From NCBI RefSeq assembly GCF_003259155.1, contig NZ_QGMQ01000003.1, forward strand, positions 1 through 64,000: 64,000 bases of DNA, written 5' to 3'. The DNA comes from Marinimicrobium alkaliphilum (GTDB taxonomy: Bacteria > Pseudomonadota > Gammaproteobacteria > Pseudomonadales > Cellvibrionaceae). Positions 1 to 10,000 of this stretch are shown in pieces. The position numbers and the translations under genes are program-made. Each line of letters begins with the position of its first letter. Position 1 is the first letter of the stretch. Under the pieces are notes generated by a model. It was given only the letters and a program-made list of their open reading frames with translations. It had not been told where the DNA came from and searched no databases.

Positions 1-158
1 TTTGTCGAACCGTTGTGGTTTCCATCCAGCCAACGGCGGAAAGCGCGGCAGGAAAGCCGCGTTTGACAGCGCAGCTGCCCGAAGGGCGAGGGCCACGGAT
101 GGCCCGAGTCAATCGAACCACCGAGGAAAGAGTGTTCGATTACGCCCCTCCCAAATAC
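1..158. other. left edge, no gene recognised
   Basis: No reading frame here resembles a known protein. The open frames that cross it run straight through the tRNA gene and its terminator, so they are probably not coding. Confidence 0.4.
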
Positions 159-197
159 AAAAAAGCCCCGGTGGCGAATGCACTACCGAGGCTTTTT
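159..197 (-). terminator. Rho-independent terminator of tRNA-Phe
   Basis: Read on the minus strand, an 8-bp stem (GCCTCGGT with ACCGGGGC, one G-T wobble) is followed by a run of six T. It lies about 10 bases past the tRNA 3' end and fits a terminator for that transcript. Confidence 0.8.
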
Positions 198-206
198 CGA
201 AATTTA

Positions 207-282
207 TGGTGCCCGGAGGCGGAATCGAACCACCGACACGAGGATTTTCAATCCACTGCTCTACCGACTGAGCTATCCGGGC
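207..282 (-). tRNA. tRNA-Phe (anticodon GAA)
   Basis: Full 76-nt cloverleaf on the minus strand with an encoded CCA end. The acceptor stem is GCCCGGA/TCCGGGC, the D-arm contains AGCTCAGTCGGTAGAGC, the anticodon loop is TTGAAAA (anticodon GAA), and the T-arm is GGTGG-TTCGATT-CCGCC. The anticodon stem GTGGA/TCCTC has a U-U mismatch at the second pair (positions 28-42), where the E. coli gene has a G-C pair. It is a single gene with its own terminator and no tRNA neighbours in the window. Confidence 0.97.
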
Positions 283-367
283 AAATTCTCGGGCGCCGAG
301 GGCGTCACTGCGAGAGGCGCGTATTAAAACCGGTCATCGCTTTTGAGTCAAGGGCTTAGGCAAAAAA

Positions 368-646
368 TTATGGGGTTTCGCTGGGGGGTACATAGCCCTC
401 GGCTTCGTCATACGCTTCGCCGGACAAGAATTTCTGCATCTGCTCACTCAGGTAGGTACGTGCGCCCATATCCATCATGTTCAGGTGCTTTTCGTTGATG
501 AGCATGGTCTGATGCGCCATCCATTCCTGCCAGGCCTGGCGCGAGACGTTTTCAAAAATATCCTGGCCTTTGGGACCGGGATAGGGCGGCTGATCCAGGC
601 CTTCGAGTTCCTGTTTGTACTTGCGGCAAAATACCGTGCGCGGCAT
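368..646 (-). CDS. yggX: YggX, probable Fe(2+)-trafficking protein
   Basis: A 92-residue cytoplasmic protein of the YggX family, linked to iron handling and protection of Fe-S clusters from oxidation. The N-terminus [18 protein letters not shown] holds the conserved single cysteine (Cys7), and the later segments [26 protein letters not shown] and [10 protein letters not shown] follow the family pattern along its usual length of about 90 residues. I chose the ATG at 644-646 because an AGGAG site sits just upstream and family members start there; the frame opens 16 codons earlier without support. It lies just downstream of mutY, an Fe-S glycosylase. The same mutY-yggX pair occurs in E. coli, so co-transcription from asmA through yggX is likely. 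Confidence 0.95.
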   Translation of the reverse strand: MPRTVFCRKYKQELEGLDQPPYPGPKGQDIFENVSRQAWQEWMAHQTMLINEKHLNMMDMGARTYLSEQMQKFLSGEAYDEAEGYVPPSETP

Positions 647-706
647 GACAGCTCCTGTTTGTGATTCGTGCACAAAGACACGATTGTAACCCAAGGGCGC
701 GCCAGA

Positions 707-1765
707 CTACACCGGAGCCAATTCCCGCAGCTGTTCCAGCAGGCGTTTGACCGGCGCCGCCAGGCCCACGTCGGGGGGATTGTGCAGGCTGTACCAGCGG
801 TGGCGGTCAACGTCGGCAATCTGAGCCGGCTCACGCGCCAGCTGGAGTAATACCGGGACAATATCCAGGTGGTAGTGGCTGAAGGTATGGCGGTAACCAT
901 CCCAGACTTCAATGTCGGCGACCGGACCGTAGGCCTGCTCGGCATGACCGATGGCACTGGCGTCGCGCGCCAGCTCCGGGAAGCTCCAGAGTCCGCCCCA
1001 GATACCCTGGGCGGGGCGCTGCTCCAACAGAATCTCGCCGTTCGGATCGCGCACCATCAGGAGTTGCACGCTTTTAACCGGCAGCGCCTTTTTCGGTTTT
1101 TTGCCCGGGTAACGACTGACATCGCCAGCACCGTGAGCGTGACAGCCACCCTGAACCGGACACTGGTCACAGGCCGGGCGCGAGCGGGTGCAAAGAATGG
1201 CCCCCATGTCCATCATGGCCTGGGTGTAATCCCGGCTGCGCTCCGGCGGGGTGTGCGTGTCGGCGACAGACCAGAGTTGGTTGAGCACGGCGGTCTTGCC
1301 GGGCCAGCCGTCGATGCCGTGGTAACGCGCCAACACCCGTTTGACATTGCCGTCGAGGATGGGCGCGCGCCGCTCGAACGCGATACTGACGATAGCCCCG
1401 GCGGTGGAGCGGCCGATACCCGGCAGCGCCGCGAGCGCGTCGACCGAACCGGGAAATTCGCCCCCATGCTCGCTCACAATCGCCTGGGCGCAGCGATGCA
1501 GGTTGCGCGCCCGGGCGTAGTACCCCAATCCGGTCCAGAGGTGTAATACCTCATCCAGTGGCGCGGCTGCCAGGGCCGCGACATCGGGAAAGCGCCCAAC
1601 AAAGCGCTCGAAGTAGGGAATGACCGTATTCACCTGGGTTTGCTGGAGCATGATCTCCGACAACCAGACCCGGTAGGGCGTGATCTGCTGCTGCCAGGGC
1701 AACCCTTTACGACCGTGCTGATCGAACCAGTCCAGCACGGCGTGAGCAAAGACATCAGTGGTCAT
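707..1765 (-). CDS. mutY: A/G-specific adenine glycosylase MutY
   Basis: MutY removes adenine mispaired with 8-oxoguanine and so prevents G:C to T:A changes. The 352-residue length matches E. coli MutY. The helix-hairpin-helix segment [12 protein letters not shown] is followed by the catalytic Asp138 in [12 protein letters not shown], and Glu37 lies in [11 protein letters not shown]. The [4Fe-4S] cysteines are in the [18 protein letters not shown] stretch, spaced C-x6-C-x2-C-x5-C. The C-terminal third is the NUDIX-like domain that recognises 8-oxoG ([19 protein letters not shown]). Its ATG overlaps the asmA stop codon (ATGA), so the two are translationally coupled. yggX follows it on the same strand. 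Confidence 0.98.
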   Translation of the reverse strand: MTTDVFAHAVLDWFDQHGRKGLPWQQQITPYRVWLSEIMLQQTQVNTVIPYFERFVGRFPDVAALAAAPLDEVLHLWTGLGYYARARNLHRCAQAIVSEHGGEFPGSVDALAALPGIGRSTAGAIVSIAFERRAPILDGNVKRVLARYHGIDGWPGKTAVLNQLWSVADTHTPPERSRDYTQAMMDMGAILCTRSRPACDQCPVQGGCHAHGAGDVSRYPGKKPKKALPVKSVQLLMVRDPNGEILLEQRPAQGIWGGLWSFPELARDASAIGHAEQAYGPVADIEVWDGYRHTFSHYHLDIVPVLLQLAREPAQIADVDRHRWYSLHNPPDVGLAAPVKRLLEQLRELAPV

Positions 1766-3948
1766 CGGCCAATCAGCCCCCGAAGCCGGTCGCGCCCTTC
1801 CTCCCGGGCACGCTCTTCCGCTTCGCGACGCTCGCGCTCCAGACGCTCCTCAGCTTCGCGACGGGCTTCATCGCGCTCGCGCTCGGCCTCCTCGCGAGCC
1901 GCCTCGGCGGCGTCGCGGGCTCGCTGCTCCTCCTGACGAATACGCTGCTGGGCATCGTCAATCTGGTCACCGTAACGCTCACGCACCTGGAACTCGGCAA
2001 ACTCCCGCGCCAGAGATTCCAGGCCGCGGCCGTCGATACGGCAATCGGCAAGCGGGTTGAGTTCAGTCAAGGTGCCTCGGCAACGCACCAGCGACAGGCT
2101 CCGATCAACCCAGTAATTGCTGGTCATGCGACAACCGTGCTCACTGGTCTGACTTTCCCCCAGGCGGAGGGGCAGACGAATGTCGTAAGCGCTGGTGTCC
2201 AGGTTTAAACCGCCGGTCAGCCCCATGATCAACTGCTGCACGCCCGCATTGAACTCCTCCACTGTGATTTCCCAACCGCGCATTTGCACAGTGCCTGCCA
2301 ACTGACGCATCTCGGTGTAGTCCGGCCAATCCCGGTCGCCGCGCTCGACCCGACTCAGCGTATTGACCGCCTGGCAGAACAGCTCTTCGACATTGATCGG
2401 CGCCACCCTTACCTGGGCGCCGGACAGACTGGCATCGGCGTGCATATTGCCCATGATCTGATTCATGGTCACACCCCGGGTATTGCCCTCCGCCGCGACC
2501 GTGATGGCACCGCTCAGACCGATCATCTCGTCCAGTTCGCGATCGCGCATAAAGGGCTCAAGCTGGACCTGATCAACGCCGGCGTCAAAGCGGATCTCGG
2601 CGGTGTCGCCGCGCGCGTCAAGACTCGCTGTCAGACCCACGGTGCCGTCGTACAGATTCAGTCGTGCCGGATCCAGGTTCACCTGACCATCCCGGGCGCT
2701 CAGGCGCACCTCCAGATCGCGCATGGGAAACGCCATGACCGTCAATTGATCAAAAGTAAGCACCAGCTCCAGATCCAGCTCCCGGATCAGCTCCAGAGGG
2801 ATCAATTCCTCATCCCCTGTGGCCTCGTCTTCTACGACCTCGTCCTCATCGGCCGGTGGCGGCAGGTAGCGGTCCACGTCCAACTGGTCACCGTTGAGCA
2901 CCACGCGCAGCGCCATGGCCTCGAGGTCCGGCACCCGGACATGACCATTGATCCGCGTGTCGTCCAGAGTGATCTGAATGGGTTCAAGAGCGACCTGTTG
3001 CAGGTCACCAGAGGCGTTAACCCGCACCGAGAGGCGAGTCAAGGCACTGTCGTCCGCCATATCCAAAGGCGGCACAGCCATCACCGCCAGCCATTCGCGG
3101 GGGTTCATGGTGCGCAAACGCAGGGTGACATCAAAGCTCAGGTCTTCGAGCAGGTTGCGCGCACTGCCGCCCAGCTCCACGGTCATATCGGCACTTTCAT
3201 TGCCGCGGGAGGCCGTCAGCTCCAGACGACCGTCAGTCAGGCGCGCGTTGTCAAAATCGGCCGCCACCTGCAGGTCGCCGCGCAACTCGCCCGACAGACT
3301 CAGGGTCTGACCATCGAACAGCTCGGGGTCGGTGATGCGCAGCATCCAATTGCTCTGCAAGTCGAAGGGCTCGCCCTGGAGGTTGAAGTTGCGCAGCTCA
3401 AAGCCCAGATCCTGCACCTCAAATGCCTGGCCAGTACGGGCGTCACTGTAACTGAGTGCGCTGTCGCGCAGGGTGATACGCTCGACCGCCAGCACCAACT
3501 CCCGGTCCTCCTCGTCGGTCACCTCAGGCTCTGGCTCGGCCGCCGTGTCAGGCGCGTCATCATCCGGCAGCAACGCCTCCCAGTTGCCCACGCCCTCCTC
3601 GTCGATACGGGCATTGATGCGCGCGCCTTCGACAATCACGTGATGCACCTGCACTTCACCCCGAAACAGCGGCCGCAAAGCCAGCAGCAGACTCGCCCGA
3701 TCCAGCTCCGCAATCGCGTCTTCAGGTTCGCTTACGGCCGCCACCCGGATACCGTTGACTTCGACCCCGATACTGGGCCAGAGCTGCCAGCCCAGATCGC
3801 CCTGAATACGCAGATCCACACCCTGCTCCCGGGCCATGGATTCGATACGCGGTTTGAAAACATTGGGGTCGAAGAACAGGAAGAAACCAATAACCAGAAT
3901 CACCAGCAAGGCGATCAAGACGGCAAAAATTTTCAGCAAGCGTTTCAC
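1762..3948 (-). CDS. asmA: AsmA family protein
   Basis: A 728-residue envelope protein. It starts with a basic N-terminus and one hydrophobic anchor ([20 protein letters not shown]), followed by [18 protein letters not shown], typical of AsmA, and a long beta-rich periplasmic body ending in the C-terminal AsmA domain ([34 protein letters not shown]). AsmA-type proteins resemble bridge-like lipid transfer proteins and are tied to outer-membrane assembly and phospholipid transport. The last 65 or so residues form an extremely charged Arg/Glu coiled coil that E. coli AsmA lacks. An acidic linker near residue 375 ([14 protein letters not shown]) is also present. It overlaps mutY by 4 bases. Family assignment is firm; the exact substrate is unknown. 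Confidence 0.92.
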   Translation of the reverse strand: MKRLLKIFAVLIALLVILVIGFFLFFDPNVFKPRIESMAREQGVDLRIQGDLGWQLWPSIGVEVNGIRVAAVSEPEDAIAELDRASLLLALRPLFRGEVQVHHVIVEGARINARIDEEGVGNWEALLPDDDAPDTAAEPEPEVTDEEDRELVLAVERITLRDSALSYSDARTGQAFEVQDLGFELRNFNLQGEPFDLQSNWMLRITDPELFDGQTLSLSGELRGDLQVAADFDNARLTDGRLELTASRGNESADMTVELGGSARNLLEDLSFDVTLRLRTMNPREWLAVMAVPPLDMADDSALTRLSVRVNASGDLQQVALEPIQITLDDTRINGHVRVPDLEAMALRVVLNGDQLDVDRYLPPPADEDEVVEDEATGDEELIPLELIRELDLELVLTFDQLTVMAFPMRDLEVRLSARDGQVNLDPARLNLYDGTVGLTASLDARGDTAEIRFDAGVDQVQLEPFMRDRELDEMIGLSGAITVAAEGNTRGVTMNQIMGNMHADASLSGAQVRVAPINVEELFCQAVNTLSRVERGDRDWPDYTEMRQLAGTVQMRGWEITVEEFNAGVQQLIMGLTGGLNLDTSAYDIRLPLRLGESQTSEHGCRMTSNYWVDRSLSLVRCRGTLTELNPLADCRIDGRGLESLAREFAEFQVRERYGDQIDDAQQRIRQEEQRARDAAEAAREEAERERDEARREAEERLERERREAEERAREEGRDRLRGLIGR

Positions 3949-4144
3949 AATAAGCTCCCTTTGAGAGTCAGCCAGGCAAGGCTGTCAGTGTAATTCGAAA
4001 GTGGCGCGCCCGGAACAGGCATTCACAATCTACAGACAAATCTGTGAACCCGTCGGGTGACTTCGCGGGCCGCGCAGCGACTGTCCTTAACTATAGGTGC
4101 GCGACGCACGCCTGACAAAAAGAAACCACAAAGCGTTTGCTTAT

Positions 4145-4163
4145 GATAATAAGAATGGTTATC
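4145..4163. promoter_or_regulatory. Fur-box-like operator
   Basis: The 19-mer GATAATAAGAATGGTTATC agrees with the classical Fur consensus GATAATGATAATCATTATC at 15 of 19 positions. It ends 33 bases before the start codon of the iron-binding lipoprotein gene, where a repressor would block the promoter. This predicts iron-repressed transcription of the two transporter genes. Confidence 0.72.
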
Positions 4164-4196
4164 ATCTTTATCACTTTCTCATAGCCGGAGGACACT

Positions 4197-5216
4197 ATGC
4201 CCGCTTCGCCCGTTCGCCTGATAGCCCTGTTATCCGCGCTTTTGTTTATCGCCGGCTGTAGTGACAGCGGCGACAGTGAGCGCAAGGTCATCACCGTTTA
4301 TTCCGAGCGCGCCGAGCACCTGATCAAGCCGCTGTTCGATCGCTACACCGAAGAAACCGGGGTGGAGGTTCGCTATATCACCGACAATGCCGGCGCGCTG
4401 ATCCAGCGTCTCAAGGCCGAAGGTCCCAACACCCCCGCCGATATTCTGCTGACCGTGGATGTTGGCAATCTGTGGCAGGCGGAGAACGAAGAGGTCCTGC
4501 GACCCCTTGAGTCCTCGGTGCTGGCGCGAAACGTTCCGGCACACCTGCGCTCAGATACCCAGCATTGGTATGGTTTATCGGTGCGCGCACGGACACTGGT
4601 ATATTCCAGCGAGCGCCTCGATCCAAGCGAGCTGAGTACCTATGAAGACCTGGCCGACCCCAAATGGCAAGGCCGGCTGTGCCTGCGCACGTCGCGCAAG
4701 GTATACAACCAGAGCCTGGTAGCAAGCATGATCGAGCGACTGGGTGAAGAGCGCACCGAAGAGATCGTGCGCGGCTGGGTCGACAACCTGGCCACACAGC
4801 CCTACTCCAACGACAACGCCACGATGGAGGCCATTATCGCCGGCCAGTGTGATGTCGCGATTGTGAATACTTACTATTTTGGGCGTCTGCAACGCAATAA
4901 CCCGGATATTCCCCTGGCTTTGTTCTGGCCCAACCAGGGCGATCGCGGGGTACACATCAATGTGTCCGGTGCTGGCCTGACCCGCCATGCCAAGCAGCCC
5001 GAGGCGGCGCAAGCGCTGCTGGAGTGGCTCTCAAGCCCGGCGGCGCAACGCGACTTTGCCGGACTCAACCAGGAATACCCCGCTAACAGCAGCGTCGAGC
5101 CCTCGGAAGAAGTACAGGCCTGGGGCGACTTCATCCCTGATGACATGAATGTCGAAGCTGCCGGACAACGACAGGCCCAGGCGATCCGTCTGATGGATCG
5201 CGCCGGCTACCGTTAA
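4197..5216 (+). CDS. Fe(III) ABC transporter substrate-binding lipoprotein (FbpA/FutA type)
   Basis: A 339-residue periplasmic binding protein for ferric iron. The N-terminus ends in the lipobox LLFIAGC, so it should be a lipoprotein rather than a free periplasmic protein. [28 protein letters not shown] is the usual opening of this family, and the paired tyrosines in VNTYYFGRL match the iron-binding Tyr-Tyr of FbpA-type proteins. A Fur-box-like site precedes the gene. The stop codon overlaps the start of the permease gene (TAATG), so the two are coupled. The substrate could be another ferric complex, but iron is supported by both the ligands and the operator. Confidence 0.93.
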   Translation: MPASPVRLIALLSALLFIAGCSDSGDSERKVITVYSERAEHLIKPLFDRYTEETGVEVRYITDNAGALIQRLKAEGPNTPADILLTVDVGNLWQAENEEVLRPLESSVLARNVPAHLRSDTQHWYGLSVRARTLVYSSERLDPSELSTYEDLADPKWQGRLCLRTSRKVYNQSLVASMIERLGEERTEEIVRGWVDNLATQPYSNDNATMEAIIAGQCDVAIVNTYYFGRLQRNNPDIPLALFWPNQGDRGVHINVSGAGLTRHAKQPEAAQALLEWLSSPAAQRDFAGLNQEYPANSSVEPSEEVQAWGDFIPDDMNVEAAGQRQAQAIRLMDRAGYR

Positions 5217-6889
5217 TGACCGACAGCGCTTCACCCTCTCTCACACTCAGTCATACTACTCGCCAGCGGCGCCACGGGGCCCGCTGGCAGTCCTGGTTAT
5301 GGCGTCTGCCGATTGGGTTTATGGTTGTTCTGGTGCTGCTCCCGGTGAGCGTCATCCTGCTCAGCTGGGGCGACGCCCAAACTGACGTCTGGCAACACCT
5401 GATCGCCACCCAACTGGGGCGCTTACTGGAAAACACCTTTATTCTGATCGTCGGGGTCGGCCTGTGGACGCTGGCACTCGGCGTCAGCCTGGCCTGGCTC
5501 ACCGGCGTGTGCGAATTCCCCGGGCGGCGCTGGCTGGAGTGGGCGCTGATGCTACCCCTGGCCATTCCCACCTACGTGGTCGCGTTTGTGTTCCTGGGGC
5601 TGATGGATTACTCGGGGCCGGTACAGAGCACCTGGCGTCAGTGGTTCGGGGCCGATACCGGCTTTATCCCCGTACGCGGTCCGCTGGGCGTGGTCTTTGT
5701 GATGAGCGCGGTGCTCTACCCCTATGTGTATATGCTCGCCCGCAACGCCTTTATGGCGCAGGGTCGCGGCCTGATGGACGCCGCCCGGCTGCTCGGCAAA
5801 GGGCCCTGGCAGGCCTTCTGGTCGGTGGCATTGCCCATGGCCCGCCCCGCCATTGCCGTGGGTGTGTCCCTGGCGTTGATGGAAACCCTGGCGGACTTCG
5901 GCGCGGTCTCGGTGTTCAACTATGACACCTTCACCACCGCCATCTACAAATCCTGGTTTGGCTTTTTCAATCTCACCGCCGCCGCTCAACTCGCGTCATT
6001 ACTGCTCCTGTTTATCGCTCTGGCACTCTACGCCGAGCAGAAAGCCCGCGGTAAAAGCCGCTTTCACCAATCCCCCAAACGGGACACCGAGCGCTACCAC
6101 CTGCGCGGCGTCCAGGCCTGGGCCGCGACGGGCTTTTGTCTGACCGTGTTTGTCATTGCCTTTGTTGTACCCATCACGCAACTGGTGATCTGGACCCTGG
6201 GTGAGGAGAGCAACCTGTTCAATCGCCGCTACTGGGAACTGGTGCGCCACACCTTCACCCTGGGCGGCGCCGCAGCGGCACTGACCACGGTCCTGGCCCT
6301 GCTGGTGGCCTACGGCCAGCGTCTGAGTGGTCGCCACCAGACCAGCGGCCCGGTGCGTGTTGCAAGCCTCGGCTACGCCCTGCCCGGCGCGGTACTCGCC
6401 GTGGGCATCATGATCGGTTTCGCCTACCTGGATAACAACCTGCTGATTCCACTGCAGGGGCTCCTGGGGCTGGAACCGCGGCAACTACTGGTAGGCAGCC
6501 TGGTGGCCCTGATCCTGGCCTACGCGATCCGTTTCTTCTCGGTGGCCTACGGCCCGGTGCAGGCCAGTATTGAACGCATCCGCCCCAGCTACCAGGAAGC
6601 GGCACACACCCTGGGGGCCACCCAGTGGCGCGTGCTCGGGCGCATCTACCTGCCCCTGCTCACCCCCGGGCTGTTCACCGCCTTCTTGTTGGTGCTGGTG
6701 GATACCATGAAGGAAATGCCAGCCACCTTGCTGCTGCGCCCCTTTGGCTGGGATACCCTCGCGGTGCGTATTTATGAGCTCACCGCCGAAGGCGAGTGGG
6801 AGCGCGCCGCCCTACCAGCACTGACACTGGTACTGCTGAGCATCTTCCCGGTGATGCTGATGATTCGGCATGGGCGGATTCGGCGGTAA
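5216..6889 (+). CDS. Fe(III) ABC transporter permease (FbpB type)
   Basis: A 557-residue inner-membrane permease built as a tandem duplication, about twelve membrane segments in two halves, as in FbpB/SfuB. Each half has the EAA loop that docks the ATPase: DAARLLGKGPWQAFWSVALPMARPAI in the first and EAAHTLGATQWRVLGRIYLPLLTPGL in the second. The start overlaps the binding-protein stop by one base. No ATP-binding subunit follows; the next gene is an rhs toxin behind its own regulatory site. The ATPase must therefore be encoded elsewhere or shared with another importer. Confidence 0.94.
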   Translation: MTDSASPSLTLSHTTRQRRHGARWQSWLWRLPIGFMVVLVLLPVSVILLSWGDAQTDVWQHLIATQLGRLLENTFILIVGVGLWTLALGVSLAWLTGVCEFPGRRWLEWALMLPLAIPTYVVAFVFLGLMDYSGPVQSTWRQWFGADTGFIPVRGPLGVVFVMSAVLYPYVYMLARNAFMAQGRGLMDAARLLGKGPWQAFWSVALPMARPAIAVGVSLALMETLADFGAVSVFNYDTFTTAIYKSWFGFFNLTAAAQLASLLLLFIALALYAEQKARGKSRFHQSPKRDTERYHLRGVQAWAATGFCLTVFVIAFVVPITQLVIWTLGEESNLFNRRYWELVRHTFTLGGAAAALTTVLALLVAYGQRLSGRHQTSGPVRVASLGYALPGAVLAVGIMIGFAYLDNNLLIPLQGLLGLEPRQLLVGSLVALILAYAIRFFSVAYGPVQASIERIRPSYQEAAHTLGATQWRVLGRIYLPLLTPGLFTAFLLVLVDTMKEMPATLLLRPFGWDTLAVRIYELTAEGEWERAALPALTLVLLSIFPVMLMIRHGRIRR

Positions 6890-6900
6890 CGCCAAACGCC

Positions 6901-6916
6901 TGTGACACAGCTCACA
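6901..6916. promoter_or_regulatory. CRP-like site upstream of rhs
   Basis: TGTGACACAGCTCACA has both perfect CRP half-sites, TGTGA and TCACA, separated by six bases. It lies 114 bp before the rhs start codon and 11 bp after the permease stop. A second site of this kind lies upstream of the putative effector at 49974. Confidence 0.65.
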
Positions 6917-7030
6917 AAACACAAATTTTTACTCCCCTTGTCACCCTGTTCAACACCTCCCTGATCCCTACCCAGTAAAATCTGGCAGAACGTTCAACGG
7001 ACCCGTCATTTCAGCCGTCAGTAAGGGATT

Positions 7031-10000
7031 ATGAAACACATTCTTCGTCACCTAAGGACAGGACAGCAGTTTCGTCTTATCACTCGCCCCAACCCACAAA
7101 TGTCTCACTCGTGCCACGCGGCGCGCCTGTCACCCAGCCAGCGCCAACAATTTGTGCGCGATATCACAGCTCCATCAGCCAACCAATGGCAAGAACTGTG
7201 GCGGAGTATCAAGCCCAAGACCGCCTCGGCATTTGCAACCAACGATCGGGTACGCCAAGAACTGACGCGACTACTGAACGAGCGGAAACTGGAGCTGCAC
7301 CCACACCTGTCTGGTCATGGCCTCACGTCCGGTCAACCGGGCACAACACCCATCCGCAGCCACCACGAAAAAGCTGAATACGGCGAGACCCATGCCGGGG
7401 TGCGCGCCGATACCCTGGCCCCGGGCGGGGGCGAGCAACGACCAGGTGAGGCCGATACCAGTACGTCCCCTTCCAGTGACGGCACGGCACCGGTCAAGGA
7501 TTCCCCGACCGAGGGCGAACCCATCAGCATGATCACCGGCGAGGAGCTGCTGCAGCTCACCGACGGTCAGCTGCCCGGCCCCATGCCCCTGAACTGGACC
7601 CGCACTTACCGCAGCGGTAGCAACCAGGACATCGGGCTTGGCTGCGGCTGGACCCACACCGCCTGCGAATACCTCACCATCGAGGACGACACGCTCAACT
7701 ATTACGATGCCGATGGTCGCGCGCTCGCCCTGAGCCTGCCGCCCCTGCGCGGCCACAGTCGCCACTGGTCCGAGGGCTTACGCATCGAGCGGCCCGAACG
7801 CAACCAGTTTGTGCTCAGCCAAGAGGGCGAGTGGCACAAAGTGTTTGGCTACGTGGGCCGTCGCCGCGACCGTATGGTTCTGCTGCAATTGCGCCACCCC
7901 GCCTACCGCCCTGAGCGCCAGCACCTGGGTGAATACGAGCCGGAGCTGGGCTTCGCCATTAGCCTTCACTACGACAACGATGGCCACCTACAACGCCTGG
8001 AAGGCAACTGGGGCAAGCGTCTTGAGCTGCGCCGGGGCGACCGCCACCGCCTGCACCAGCTAGTGCTGGTTGACGGCCCAAGTGCGCAACAAAAAGTCCT
8101 TGCCGAATACGACTACAGCCCCGAAGGCGACCTGATCACCCACCGCAACGCCGCCGGTGCTGAGGAACTCTACCGCTACCGCAACCACCTGATTCAGGAG
8201 CGCACCCTCAAAACCGGTTTTCGCTTCTTTTTTGAGTGGGACGGCGAAGAGCCGGGCGCACGCTGTACCCGCCAGTGGGGCGAGCGCGGCATTTACGATT
8301 ACCGCTTTGATTGGGAGCCGGACGACAACCGCAGCCGCGCCACCGACAGCCGCGGCCACACTCGCGAATACACCTACAACGACTACGGCCAGGTCCTCAC
8401 CGAAAAGGACCCCGAGGGTGGTCTGCACCGCTACGCCTACGATCGGGGGCGCAAAACTGCATACACCGACCCCGAGGGCCATACCACGCGTTATTTTTAT
8501 GATGACGACAAGCGCCCGGCGGGTATCGAAGACGCTCTGGGCAACCGCGTCAGCCTGAGTTACTTCAAAGGGCGACCTACCCGCGTCAAAGACAAAAATG
8601 GCCACACCTGGGCCCGTCGCTACGACAACCGCGGACAGCTGGTGGAATCGACGGACCCCTACGGCCTGAGCACCCACTACCGCTACAACAAGCTCGGCTT
8701 GCTGACCCAGGTGACCGACCCGACCGGTCGGGAGACCCGCTACCAGTGGACGCCAGCGGGCGAACTGCACAGCATCACCGACCCGGACGGCCACCAGCGG
8801 CGCCTGCACCACGACGCCTGGGGCCAGCTAATCCAGGTGGACCTGCGGCTCAAAGGTGGCATCAAAGCGGGCAGTACCCGCTTTACCTACACACCCACCG
8901 GACAGGTCTCTGAGGTCATCGCCGGCAACGGCGATCGCCACCACTACACCTATAACACCAACGACCAGCTGATCCGCTACAGCGACCCACGCGGCCGCGT
9001 CACCCAGTGGCAATACGACGGCCTCAGCCAGGTAATTGAACGCATCGATCCGGAAGGTCAGCGGCTGCGCTACGAATACGACGCCGAGCGCAACCTCACC
9101 GCCCTGATCAACGAAAACGGCGAGCGCTACGAATTCGTCTACGACGGCAACGAACGGCTGATCAAGGAAGTGGGCTTTGACGGGCGCACCCAGCATTACC
9201 AGTACAACGCCGCCGGGCACCTGCTTCGCCACCTGGACGCCGGTGAAGTCATTACCGACTTTGAGCGCGACCCCCTGGGCCGCCTGATTACCCTGCGCCG
9301 CCGCCGTATCGGCCAGGAACGGACCGAAGAACTCACCCGCTTCGCCTACGACCCTGCCGGGCAGCTCACCGAAACCTACAACGAGCACCAGTACCTCAAG
9401 CTTGAGTACAACCCCTATGGCCGGGTCACCAACGAGCACCGCAGCGACCTCAACGCCCAGCGCGAACGCCTGCCCGCCAGCATGGCGGACATCCGCTATC
9501 GCTACGTCTGGCCCGGCCGCTGCAGCGGCCTGACCCTGCCCGACGGGCAGAAAATCGACTACCAGTTCGACGAGCAACTGCGCCTGGCGGGCGTCGGCCT
9601 CAACGACCAGAGCATCACCCGCATCGAACGCGACCACCTGGGCCGCGAGCAAGCCCGCCACCAGGGCCAACTGACCACCTACAGCGACTACGACCCGGCG
9701 GGCCGGCTGACCCGCCAGCACAGCGTCCACCAGCAACACAAACACCCAGGCCCGGTGCAGCGCCACTACGGCTACAACGAATTTGGCAACCTCAGCCAAC
9801 TGACCGACGGGCCCGCCCAGCACCGCTACGTCTACGACCTGGTGGGCCACCTAAAACGCGTCGAAGGCACCTTCGAGGAAAGCTTCGACTTCGACCCGGC
9901 GGGCAACCTGCTGCAACACGGCAAGGCCAGCGGCAACCGCCTCACCCTCCAAGGCGACCGCAAATACACCTACGACGCCCGCGGCAACCTGATCGAAGAG

